Below the pieces are notes generated by a model. The model was not told where the DNA came from, ran no database searches, and was given only the letters and a program-made list of their open reading frames with translations. The translations under genes and the position numbers were made by a program. 64,000 nucleotides of DNA from Dendrolimus kikuchii (taxonomy: Eukaryota > Arthropoda > Insecta > Lepidoptera > Lasiocampidae): positions 1,867,501-1,931,500 of the forward strand of contig CM034392.1 of the NCBI GenBank assembly GCA_019925095.2, in the 5' to 3' direction. Shown piece by piece: positions 45,898-57,100 of this stretch (its first letter is position 1; each line of letters begins with the position of its first letter).

Positions 45898-47376
45898 AAT
45901 ATATAATCTAAAAGAAGAGATGTGTAAAGATATTTTCAAAACTGTGGTAATGAGCAAGCGAGATACCGAAGTCCATTTAGGAACTTAATGCTTTAAACAC
46001 ACTCCTCAAAGTCAGCCATTTATTTTGTTTGAAACATAGAATTTTATGAGACGTGCTATTATGGTACTGTAGGTATTATGTTAATTAAGGGCCGCTACTG
46101 TAACTTAGGCATGTGAAGTTCATGAGTGATGTACTATTATGAAGCGATTCACTGCAGTGTGCCAAAAGAAACGTTTCACATTATCAAACGGTAATCGGTC
46201 TATGCCCTGTCCAACGGTTTATTTTACTTCTGACAAGTTGGTCGTTGATCAATTCGTGATGCCCTAAAGCATTACCAATTCGAATTTATTTAAAAATCGT
46301 GTTTTTTTGACAAAAAATTTTAATCGATTTGATGCACTCATTTTATTTGCTAAAAATACTATGTTGCGCAATAAATAAGTCGTGTAAGTTTTAACCCATA
46401 TGTTTCTACTTAAAAGTGATTTTTTATTTTGCTGTTAATTAAAATATTTTCATTTCAAAACGGTCAAATTTAGATATGATGACGATAGTTTATAGTCTAT
46501 GCATTAGATGGCTCACAAAATGGCACTATTACGTCGCTTAGAATCAAGAAGTATGACAATTGGGACATGTAAAAATTTACTGTCAAAATTGTGCAACTTG
46601 ATTTATTTATTTATTTAATTTTTTTGAGAAACATACAATAATTATAATTCTTACAATATAAAACACATAACTTAATACACATATCAACTAAGTTTCCACT
46701 AAAAAAATAATTCTTGTTACGCATTTGGCTCATACAACTATAAGAAAATTATAATAAATTTGATGCAATATTGGAAAATTAAATATAAAATAAAAAAAGG
46801 AATTAAATAATACAACACAAAACAAAAACTTCAATTTGTCTATTTATCTATATGATTCTTAAGTCATAATTATCATGGCATAAAAATAAAAAAAATCGTG
46901 ATAGATGTTAAAAATAAAAGTCACAATCTAAAAAAAAATCAAAATAATATTAATGAAATCAAAGTCAAAGTAATAAAAATAAAGTATACGAGTATATATG
47001 AAATTAGTAGAACGTTATTAATTTTATTATCTTTTTTTTTCTTTTTAATTTCAGTTTTATACTTAAATAAATTGCCTATAAAAGGATCGACATCATTGAA
47101 TAAAGCATTGTATTGATGGGCGTACAAGTGTCAAAAGAAAAATAAATCGTTGGACAGGGTATAACAGATCATTCGGTCAGCGTTCCGACACTGTTGTATA
47201 AGTGATGAGGAACCTTAATTCGACTGCTAACAAAGAATATCCAAAAGTACTAATGAGCGAATAGTACTATTAAGGTGAACTAGTTCAGTGACCGAATTTT
47301 ACTAGAAAGGATCGCTCACTTGGATGACTGAATAAGTACAACACTACTGTAGTTGCGAGGGTAAACAACTCGGCAC
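45898..47376. other. AT-rich intergenic with an inverted repeat pair
   Basis: CCCTGTCCAACGGTTTATTT (46206-46225) is partly mirrored by AAATAAATCGTTGGACAGGG near 47140-47159, so 46200-47165 may be an old inverted-repeat element. 46600-46980 is very AT-rich. No gene. Confidence 0.35.
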
Positions 47377-47411
47377 ACTTCACTCCGTAGTGATTATAAA
47401 AGGAGTGAAGT
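47377..47411 (+). promoter_or_regulatory. Possible promoter: TATAAAAGG inside a 10 bp inverted repeat
   Basis: ACTTCACTCC (47377-47386) and its exact complement GGAGTGAAGT (47402-47411) enclose TATAAAAGG (47395-47403). A start site would fall near 47425. The first ATG with a longer frame is at 47571. Confidence 0.35.
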
Positions 47412-47570
47412 TAGCAGGTATAGACGAGCTTTGCGTACTAGCGCCATTCTGTTCGATTTTTGAACTATTATTTATGTTTATCGCCGGGACAGTAGTTCAG
47501 TTTTATAATACAAGTTTGTAGTGTAAGTTTAATTTTGGTTTGAAGTGTTGACTGAAATCCTAGCGACGTT

Positions 47571-47741
47571 ATGCCGCTAAAATCCGATATATCACCTTTT
47601 TGCGACTGTGATCATACTATCCAATCTAACTTTAAAAAACCACTGAAACTAACCCAAATTCACCTAAATAACTGTTTTAAATGGAATTTATTTCAAATAT
47701 TAAAGCAGTATTTACAGATTCATAAAAAGTGTTTAAACCAA
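47571..47741 (+). other. Possible first coding exon, unknown protein
   Basis: ATG at 47571 opens a frame (MPLKSDISPFCDCDHTIQ...) of 57 codons up to CAAAAA before GTAAGT at about 47742, a good splice donor. It lies 170 bp downstream of the TATA-like element. No domain is recognised, and no partner exon was found within the next 3 kb. It could be part of an unrecognised mobile element. Confidence 0.25.
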
Positions 47742-48019
47742 AAAGTAAGTTTTTTAGCATTTATGGAGTGCTTATATTATTTTCTACATAATATTTCTAT
47801 GAAAAGTGACCCCATGATGATTAATTTTTTTTTTTTTGGTAAATGTGCGCATGCGTGGTTAGTGCTGTTTTGGTCGTAGACTTAATTCTCGCGGGTGGCT
47901 TCAGGAACTCCATCCTTTGGATTTCCATGAAAGTTAATAGCTAATAAAAATGAGTGGCTCAGAGACTTATATTCAGATTAACTTTGAATAAAAAATAATC
48001 CATGCTCCACAAATGACGT

Positions 48020-48260
48020 CACACATTTTTGTGTCGACTTTTGTTCCACTTGCTTGCCGGCGTTACAATCGTACACTCAAGTGGAACGGTTGTTCGGCCC
48101 GCCCTCTTGACATGGGTCGTTGTGAGCGTTGTGTGATCGAAAGTGATAACGTCATTAGTGACGTTTTCGCCACGAGCACAACGACCGCGGTCGCCTTGTG
48201 GAACGGGTAACGGAGCATTTTGGGCGTTGTGCGCTACAAATGGAAAGCGCTGTTGGTGGA
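48020..48260 (+). repeat. Dispersed repeat family H
   Basis: GTTCCACTTGCTTGCCGGCG, CAAGTGGAACGG, ACGTCATTAGTGACGTTTTC and GAGCATTTTGGGCG. Related to 33915-34130 and 48715-49085. Confidence 0.55.
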
Positions 48261-48714
48261 ACAAGGTGTGGGAGGGGTCCTAAATTTCGTGACGTGATAT
48301 TTCAATATGTAATATATTTAAGCTTTAAGAAACGTAATTCGAACTATTAACGAAAAATTTCAAAATATTTCCATATTTATCTAGGACCATTGTGTTTAAA
48401 TTAAAATGGAAATAATTAATTACGGAACTACTAGTTCTAGTAGTTTTAATGTAATAATTTCTTGATGTAAAAGAGCAAACACTAAGGAGAGAGCAGTGTC
48501 ACGAATGTGATCAGCTGTGACAAGGACGTAATATGTGGATGGCCCCTAATAACTAAAGCTGTAGAAACTGTGCTAAACTACGAAATACATGCATTCGAAC
48601 TCTTTTCACTTATGGCATTGGAAGCGTGTTGGAAAGGGATGCATATACTGACGTACATTCGTTTTTTACAATCACTAAAGCAAGTCTGATTGATACGTAC
48701 TACTTAGGCAACGT
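48261..48714. other. Spacer; one unexplained 60-codon frame
   Basis: 48507-48689 is open and ends TGA, without a recognisable domain or splice context. Otherwise AT-rich. Confidence 0.3.
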
Positions 48715-49085
48715 TCCACATGAGGTTCACAACGGCCACGTTCACGACCGCGATTTTCCCCGTTCCACTTGCTTGCGGGCGGTACAATCATAAAGTCTTA
48801 GTGGAACGGATTCTGGAGCGTTGATGTCATTAACGACGAAATACACAAATGTCATTGATTGATTTGAAAATCGCGCCTTTTTCAATGTCAATCGATAGAG
48901 AGAATTAATGCTCTGTAGTCGACGCCCACTTCGAGCCACCTCTTGACATGGGCCGTTGTGAGCGCTGTGTGATCGAAAACAAGGACGTCATTAGTGACGT
49001 TTTCGCCACGACCATAACGACAGTGGGTCACTATGTGGAATGGCTGACGGAGCATTTTGGGCGTTGTGAGCTACTAGAGGAACGC
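48715..49085 (+). repeat. Dispersed repeat family H, longer copy
   Basis: CCGTTCCACTTGCTTGCGGG, then after an AT-rich insert GACGTCATTAGTGACGTTTT, GGAGCATTTTGGGCGTTGTG and AGCTACTA. The unit contains a TGACGT(C/T)A-type palindrome. Confidence 0.5.
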
Positions 49086-49384
49086 GCCCTTAGTAGCATA
49101 ATTGCATAAATGTATTCACATTTTGTTATATTTGCGAATTGTTTGAAACAATAGGATTAGGTTTCTATTGTTCTGGGACATTTTTTATTTTACCTCCATT
49201 TATGTATATTGTATTATTTTGTATGAATAAAATTGCTGTTACTTAGCTATTAATTTAGCGCGGTTTCTTTAGCTTTGACTGTTATTTTGTTATGTGTTAT
49301 TATATACTTGTTGTTATATTTTGCGCAGACCAAAGGATCTGCGCAAAATACACACTATATTATAGAAAATCAAGTATACACAAC

Positions 49385-49570
49385 TAATTTTTCCTCTAAA
49401 TGGACCTGCGCTGTAGACCGATTTTAGTAGTGCGCGAGAGTGTACGTATCGGGTAAGCGGCACGGCCATTTTCGCTTGCGAATAAAGTTCAATCCGCAAT
49501 CGGTCTTCACTTTTGTGCGCAAACGAAAACTGCCGAGCGGAATTGTATGTGTAAGAATGGTGTAAGACTA
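49385..49570 (+). repeat. Dispersed repeat family J
   Basis: Shares GCGCAAACGAAAACTGCCGA and GGTAAGCGGCACGG-like blocks with 9937-10090. Confidence 0.5.
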
Positions 49571-49839
49571 TATATATATTACAAAATAGTTTTTTACCGT
49601 TGGCACTTAATTTGGAAATTGAATAAAATTTGGCGCGGATTGTAGGTACAATAGTGTTCATATACTTGTTTTATAAACCAAAATATCGTTGTTGATGTCT
49701 AAATTTTATCTCGTGATATATGTGCCTTTATAGATTGTTATTGCTGTATCTTTGAGGCAAGATTTTTATGTATTTACAGTGTAATAATAATAAAATATAC
49801 GGTATAAAGTGTTGTTTCATTTTTGTGCAAGTAATTTTT

Positions 49840-50264
49840 ATAATGGCAGCCTGTCGCCCTGGTTTGACGTCAATACTGGCGTCCGGCAGGGCTGCGTGCT
49901 GTCGGCTTTGCTATTCATCCTATACCTGGACGATTGTCTCCAGAGAATGAGATTGATGAATGTTGGGGTGTGGATGAGTGCTCTAGTTGTAAGCACCTTT
50001 TAGCCGAATCGCCATCAGAACTGCAAACACTAGTCACAATGATGAAAGATGACTGTCAGGCGAGAGGCTTACATTTGAATGCGAAGAAAACAAAGGTTAT
50101 GGTGTTTGCAGAAGGTGATGTCAGGAGCCTTAAGAACAGACGAGCGTGCATGACAAGAGTTATGAATGTCAAAGAAGCAAGTGAGGTGTGTAAGAATAAG
50201 CCTAAATGGCGCTCTGTTGTTCGTGCCTACCCCGGAAGGGAACTGGCGTGAAGTTATGTATGTA
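49840..50264 (+). pseudogene. RTE-like LINE chimera: RT core joined to the 3' end
   Basis: 49845-49935 encodes a WFDVNTGVRQGCVLSALLFI stretch (RT motif B region) and YLDDCLQRMRL. 49985-50105 encodes LLAESPSELQTLVTMM and LNAKKTKVMVF (RT region after the YADD box; the box itself is lost in a gap). At 50108 it jumps to AEGDVRSLKNRRACMTRVMN and ends with the TATG tail. This copy links the family-1 3' ends to a reverse transcriptase. Confidence 0.75.
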
Positions 50265-50667
50265 TGTACTATATATACAGAAACCTTATCGTTTATATGA
50301 TGTGCACACCAGTATTCTAACAACATTAAATATTATATATACACATTTATGAGATTAGACATTTTTGATGATTTAGACAAATGCCCAATCTTATCGGCAG
50401 CTCTGACAGTGATATCATCTATCTATATTTACATAGCATCACGTTCATGTATTGCCTGTATTTAACTGTGCTAAATTATACATTAATAAATTAGTGAATG
50501 AAACGTGTCGCAACAGATTGCTATTGTATTGATATTTGCGAGATGTGTACAGATCCGGCTCGAAGGACCATTAAATGTACAGTTTGTACACTTGCTCTTG
50601 CTTGTAGTGGTGGATGCTGGCAGTAGTTGGTGGAGTGCTGGTGCTTTCTTGTAGTAGGGTGAAGAAA

Positions 50668-50829
50668 TGAATTGTGTTCCGGCATTAGTGACCAGGTTCC
50701 AGTCTCCCTTAAGAGAGCAGCAGCGCATTTGTAGCACCTTTGGTGTTGCAAATGTCCATAGGCGATGGTAACCGCTTTCCATCAAGTGGGCCGTCTGCTT
50801 GTCTGCTGATCTCCTGCAATAAAAAAAAA
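50668..50829 (+). repeat. Interspersed repeat family B, 3' half
   Basis: GTGTTCCGGCATTAGTGACC to CTCCTGCAATAAAAAAAAA. Confidence 0.65.
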
Positions 50830-50834
50830 TATAT

Positions 50835-50895
50835 GTGGCGCGTACTTGGAGAGGCCTACGTCCAGCAGTGGACCTATATGGGTTGAAAAAAAAAG
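50835..50895 (+). repeat. Lepidopteran SINE 3' tail fragment
   Basis: GGAGAGGCCTACGTCCAGCA followed by GTGGACCTATATGGG is the usual end of a moth SINE; an A run follows. Confidence 0.5.
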
Positions 50896-51000
50896 TAGGT
50901 CGCAGCGTCAGCAAAACGCTGTACGTTGAGCCGTTCCAGATGAAAGAAAAGAGGGTACAATCAAATATAATGAAAGACTTTTAACAATACATATAACCAA

Positions 51001-51006
51001 TTTATT
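51001..51006 (-). terminator. Elp2 polyadenylation signal AATAAA
   Basis: On the - strand the sequence is TGATAATAAATTGG: stop codon, one T, then AATAAA. No other AATAAA was seen in the next 60 nt. Confidence 0.55.
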
Positions 51007-51007
51007 A

Positions 51008-51137
51008 TCATGATATAGTAACACCATGTATCCGTACAAAATGATCACTGCCACAGCTGGCTAGATAGACTTCTGTCTTCCTCTCTTCACATTGTGGTTT
51101 GAAGGTCAAACGTTTCACTGTTAGATGGTGAGCGACG
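51008..51137 (-). CDS. Elp2: Elp2 last exon
   Basis: Acceptor CTTTTTCTTTTAG. Encodes VAHHLTVKRLTFKPQCEE and the final WD40 strand YLASCGSDHFVRIHG. TGA lies at 51010-51008. AATAAA follows one base after the stop. Confidence 0.86.
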
Positions 51138-54100
51138 CTAAAAGAAAAAGTATTCAAACAATTATGGGGTCCAACTACCATTACTGCCAACGTCAGGTGT
51201 GGAAAAGGCAAGGTTTATGGCGATGACCAGTTAGATAAGAAAACACAAAAAAAGGGGGGAAAACAAATAAAAACTTGTTCTAGAATTAATTCACCGCCAC
51301 CACCTGAAACAGTATTAGTAAAATAAATATATACACATATATGAAAACACTTTTTTTTAAATTTAGGTACACAAAATTTGTTATAGGGTTATAATTTTAT
51401 ATTATAAACGGAAATATATTTGGTTAGAGCATTAAATATAAGACGATTACATATAAGGGAAAGGAGAGTTTTAATATTAGTGGGTCTTGGAATTTTAGGT
51501 GGCAGGATATCATATAGGGATGTGGGGTAAAGGGGACAGTTAAAAAATATATGATCGATAGAGCCTTCCCCTGTATTACATTCACACATTGGAGAGGCAC
51601 GAACTCCAATCCTATGAAGGTGGACAGGGGTACACGAATGGCCCAGTCGCAACCTGCAAATCACTGAGGTGAGTCTTTTGTCAGCATTGCGGAATTTATA
51701 GAACCATGGTTTGATGGGTATCTCTGGAGAAATATCTTTATAGAACCTCCCTTTGACCAGACTGGAATTTGTCCAACTAATAAGCCATTCCCCTTTAAGG
51801 TCTTGCAGAGCTTTAGAACAGAGATCCTGAGGGTGCAGTCTGGAGTGGTCTAGGCATCCTGAAACTATTGCACTTTTCGCTAACTCATCAGCGGTCTCAT
51901 TACCGGATATACCTGAGTGACTAGGAATCCAAGCTAGGACAACATCAATACTCTTAGACTGGCAGAGAAAGAGATTTTCCTTGATTTTAAGAATCAAAGG
52001 GAAACGCAGGCCAATTGTTAAATCCTCTGAAAGGATAGCTTGGAGGCAGCTTAGAGAGTCTGAAAAGACTATACATTTATGTATCCTATCTTTGTTAGCA
52101 ACAACAAACTTTATTGCCTCCAAAATTGCTATTGTTTCACCAGTAAAAGTAGATGTAAATATAGGACACTTATAGGTCAATGCTAGCCTGTAGTTAGGGC
52201 ACCAGACAGCAGCACCAACACAGCCTTCTAGAGATAGTTTGGAGGCATCAGTATAAATCGGGCACCAGTCTGACCATTCCGATGAAAGCCGTAGGTTAAA
52301 AAAATCATTTGCTCTAGGATCGTCTTTGGAGATGCCAAAATGTAGTAAAACTTTAGGGTAGAAATTTAAGACTTCATAGGAGGTACTAAAAGGAGCTAGT
52401 TTATGGGATTGGAAAAGCGGAGTACTTAATCTATCTAATTTTCTAAAAGATTTTATAAGACATGGAAGATCTTTATGGTACCAGTAAGGGTTGTTTGTGA
52501 TAAGGGAAGAGAGGGACTTGATCTTAGAAATTAAAGGGTGAGAAGAAATCTGACAGGTTTTATATAAGAAACGATCACATAAATATTGGCGGCGAATTTG
52601 AAGAGGAGGGTCTAAGGCCTCTATCTGTAATGCATTGGTCGGAGATGATCGCATGGCACCCAGTATCACCCTGAGGCATCTATACTGTAGTTTGTCTAGT
52701 TTAACAAGAGCTGTTTTTGAACAAGGCTGAAGAATAAAAGAACCATAATCTAAAATACTACGGATTATAGCATTATATATTAATTTTTGGGAGTATGGGT
52801 GGGCGCCCCACCAGACTCCTGACAAACATCTAAGGAGATTTAAATTCGATTCAGTCTTTTTTATAATAAAATTTAAATGCTGTAGTCCTGTCATTTTTGA
52901 ATCTAAAAATACACCCAAAAACTTAATACTGTCGCAGACTGGAATCACTAGATCGTTACATACCACTCTGATCGATAGGGGATTTCGTTTACGCGTAAAA
53001 ACGACTACTTTACTCTTATCTGGTGACAAATCTAGCCCGTGTTCCGTTAGCCAGTTAAATAAATAGTGCAATGCGCGGTTCAACATAGATTCAGCTTGCT
53101 CTGTTGTATCAGCTGATGCGTAGAGTACTATATCATCAGCGTACTGTAATATGTTACAGAAGGAGGTAACAGTATGATCTAATTCTGAGGTATATAGATT
53201 GTATAGCAATGGACTCAGAACAGAGCCCTGGGGGAGGCCTTTCCATGTCCGACGAGTAGAGTGAATAGAACCTTCTAGTCTAGTTACAACCGAACGATCC
53301 ATTAGCAAATTACATATGTAGTGCGATAACCTCACGGGAACACTCAGCTTTTGCATTTTCTGCCTGAGGTGGTGAAGAAGAACACTATCATACGCGGCAG
53401 TTATGTCAAGAAACACGGCCGCCAGGATTTGTCGTTTGGATAGAGCAATCCTAATGTCGGTGGTAAGAATCGAAAGACTATGCATGGTACTTGATCCTTT
53501 GCGAAACCCATATTGAGTGCTGGAGAGCATGCTATTAGATTCTAAGTACCATTCCAAGCGATTTTTCAGAAGGTGCTCCATTACCTTAGCAAGGGTAGAC
53601 GATAAAGCAATAGGACGATAGGAGGAAGGCATGGAAGGGTTTTTACCTGGTTTGAGAATGGGAATAATAAGTTGGGATTTCCAAGAGTCTGGTATTATAC
53701 CTAATTCATAGGATTTATTAAGAAATTTGAGAAATAGGGCCTTAGTGCAGGATCCAGCTTTGGTAAGGAAGGAATATGGGATACCGTCCAAGCCGGGGGA
53801 AGAGTCTTTAAGTCGATTGAAAACACAGGATAATTCAGGCATATTAAAAGGTTCGTTAAATTTGTGGGCAGGAAAAGATAGGGGATAAGGAGATGGGAGA
53901 GAATCATGATTAGGGACAGAAGGAGGGGCCAATTGACTAACAAAGTCAGAAATCCAGACCGAATTATCGTTACAGGAGAGATTAGATGAATGCCAGGAAC
54001 CGCGAAATCGTTTTAAGGTCCTCCATACTACACAAGAAGGAGTTTGAGGATTTAGGGTCTCTGTAAATCTAAACCATGACCTTTTCTTTTTTTTCTTGAA

Positions 54101-57100
54101 AAATCTTTTAGAAGCTGCCATAGCCTTTTTGTATTCTATATAATTAGATGTTGACATATCTGAATTATATAGGGATTCAGCTGCCTTACGATTTTGAAAC
54201 ATGGAGGTGCACTCATCATCCCACCATGGTGGAGAATAACGCTTTTTAGTTCCAGTTTTTTTAAGGGGGATGCACAGATTAGCAGCCGTATGCAAATCGT
54301 TAATTAGTTGGTCATAGGTATGGAGGAAGTTTGTTTCCGAAATCTCTGGGATTGATTTAGTGTGGCGATCACTTTCTATGACATATGAATCCCAATTCGC
54401 CTTATTAGTGTTGTATTTTAAGAGAGGTGAGAACTGGCGAACGGGAACACTGAGGTGAGGAAAAGAAATGAGGAGAGGTAAGTGATCGCTGCCATGAGAA
54501 TCTTCGAGAACAGACCATGATGCAACAGAACAAAGGTCTGGAGAGCAAAAAGAGAGATCGGGCGTGCTTGATTGATTATTTGGAGCGACTCTGCGAGTTG
54601 GAGAGCCATCATTTAAGATGCATATGTTAAGATGATCCAAAATGTCAACAAGATCACACCCAAAGGAATCATAATAAGGGCTGCCCCACAACGAATGAGC
54701 GCAGTTGAAATCCCCCAAAATAAGAAAAGGAGTAGTGAGAGTCATGAAGATGGATTCAAGCACAGGGATTAAATTGGGAGAAGGATGAGGAATATATATA
54801 GACAATATAGTTAAATTATAATTGTGAATTTTTACGGCAACGGCATTTAGAGAATTTGGTAGGGGTGGAAGAGGGAAAAGAGAATATGTAAGTGATGATT
54901 TTATTAATATAGCTGAGCCAGCATACCCATCGTCCCTGTCATCACGGAAACAAGTGTACCCAGGTATTCGAAAGTGAGAACCAGGGACAAGCCATGTCTC
55001 CGAAATGGCAAAAACGACGGGTTCATGGGCATATATCATTTGAGAAATTTCATGTTTTTTGGGGGCTATGCTACGACTATTCCACTGGATGAGGTTGAAT
55101 TTTAGAAATAATATTTATGAGCTGGGTCAATTTGGATGCTACGTTGGACGGTGCTGGGTGATCATCAAATTTCGATATAATATTTATAAGCATGGTGAGA
55201 AGCCCATCTATAAGATTGTCATTATTATCATTATTTGCATTGCCTCTTAAAGCAACCCCGTTTTGTGGGGATGGAGGGTCATATTGAGAAATCATGGAAC
55301 GGTGGGCAGCCTTATCGTAACCAGGGGCCAAAGGAGCGCGGGGTCTGGGGGAGGAATAAGTGGTGCGTCTATAACTGGTAGTTATTGGAGAATTTTGGGA
55401 GGGGGTAAGAGAATTAATGTCCCGAGAGGGTCTTGCAGTATAATGGGCTGGGAAGGGTTTAACTGGAGCAAACATTGTACGGGCGACATCTGAGAAAGAC
55501 CGAACTGAAGGAGGGAAGAGGGTTGCCGCCTCTGAATATGAGATATTATCCTCTGACATTTTCTTTTTAATAAGTTTTTGTCTTTCCAGTTCAGGGCAGT
55601 TCTTGTCGATAGCATAATGGCACCCTTTGCATAAACAACAAAAGGCATTTTCGGGAGCAACAGAACAGGTGTTACCAGAGTGTAATTGGCCGCATTTATA
55701 GCATCTGGGCTTGGATCGACATTTGTCGCTTACATGTCCAAAGCGGCAGCATGTGAAACATTGTATTGTCGGTAACTGGTAAGCTGTGACTGGAATTGAG
55801 GTGTAGCAACAATAAATGTGTTTAGGGAGGATCTGTCCGGTAAATGTTAGAACTACTGTTGTTGTTGGTGTCCAATCTATGGAGCCATCTGGCTGGCGTA
55901 CCTTCCTACTGAACCTTCTAGCTTTAATAATTTGTCCGCAGTAATCCGGGAGTTCAACCTGTTCTACGAACTCTTCCATGGACCAGTCCTTGGGGACACC
56001 CTGAACCACTCCCATACGGGAGACATTAAAAGTTGGGATAATAGCCTTATAATGAGCAGCTGTTAAAGTTGGATTGACCACAAAGTTATTGGCATCCTGA
56101 GCAGATAGAAATTCTACAGATATTCTGTTTCTACCCACACTTTTGATCCCCTGTTGAACAATTTTGCCGACATTTGTGTTAATCATCATTTTACCAAATA
56201 ATATTTTGTTTATAGTAGCTCCAGAGCTAGGATTGTTTTCTATTCTATGCACGTGGACTAAAAAAGGACCTTTATCTTCGCTCGAGTACTTGTAGGGTAC
56301 ATTTAGAGAATGATGGACCCATAAAGATTTGTCTGTGTTAAGGTCTGACGACAACGGTGCTTTTTTCGAAGGAATGTTTGATACTTCGTCAACCGCAGGC
56401 CGTTTTCTCATTTCTGCAGGTCGCGACCGAGAGCCACACGGCTCCTGATCCATTTGTTCATTACATGTTGCAGAGCCCGGGGGAGGGTCTGGTGGACCGG
56501 GAGGGATCTTCGACATAGTCGAAGACCCCTAAATTGAGTATTTGAATAAATTAATAAAGACTTACCTTATGAGGGTAGATTAGAAAATCACCAAGGAAGA
56601 ATAAATATCATTAAAGGAGTGGAAAAACACATATAAAAGATTAATTACATATAAATAGAATACGTAGAACAAATTTAAATAAGAAAATTATCAATAAAAC
56701 CAGGATAAACTAATATTTAAATGTCAAAATCGCCAACGCGTGCGTTAACCACGGCCTAAGTTTTACAAATCGACACTTTCAAATAAATAGCGATATATTA
56801 AGAAGGATTTACACCACACTTACTATCGGTTAAAATTTGACATAACCTTCATACTGATACAAGTAATGTCAGATATCTGTCTAAGGTAAGGCTAAGATAT
56901 CTAGAAGTAACGCAGGTGAACGTGCCCCAATTAACAGGATAATGAAACTTTACAATGAATATTATACAGAAGCTAACATATTTTTTCTAACCCCTTCTTT
57001 GTACAAAAAGAAAATTATAGAGTTGTCAATGGACGTACCTGTTACCCATCACTAACAGATATCAGTTAAGTACTGTGGTGAATTTTATATCTATTGCTGT

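Larger units (their letters stand above)
51352..56617 (-). mobile_element. I-type (Jockey superfamily) LINE, nearly complete
   Basis: ORF1 56516-55077 and ORF2 55114-51389 on the - strand are both open from end to end. An eight-A run at 51351-51359 (T on the + strand) may be the 3' tail. GAAAACAC before it and GAAAAACAC after about 56617 are weak candidates for a target duplication. An RNase H domain with the apurinic-type endonuclease points to the I/Nimb-like group. In Elp2's intron, in the same orientation as the gene. Confidence 0.8.

Noticed and set aside
48507..48689. 60-codon frame between repeats as a possible exon
   Set aside because: No splice context, no domain, and it lies among family H repeats.
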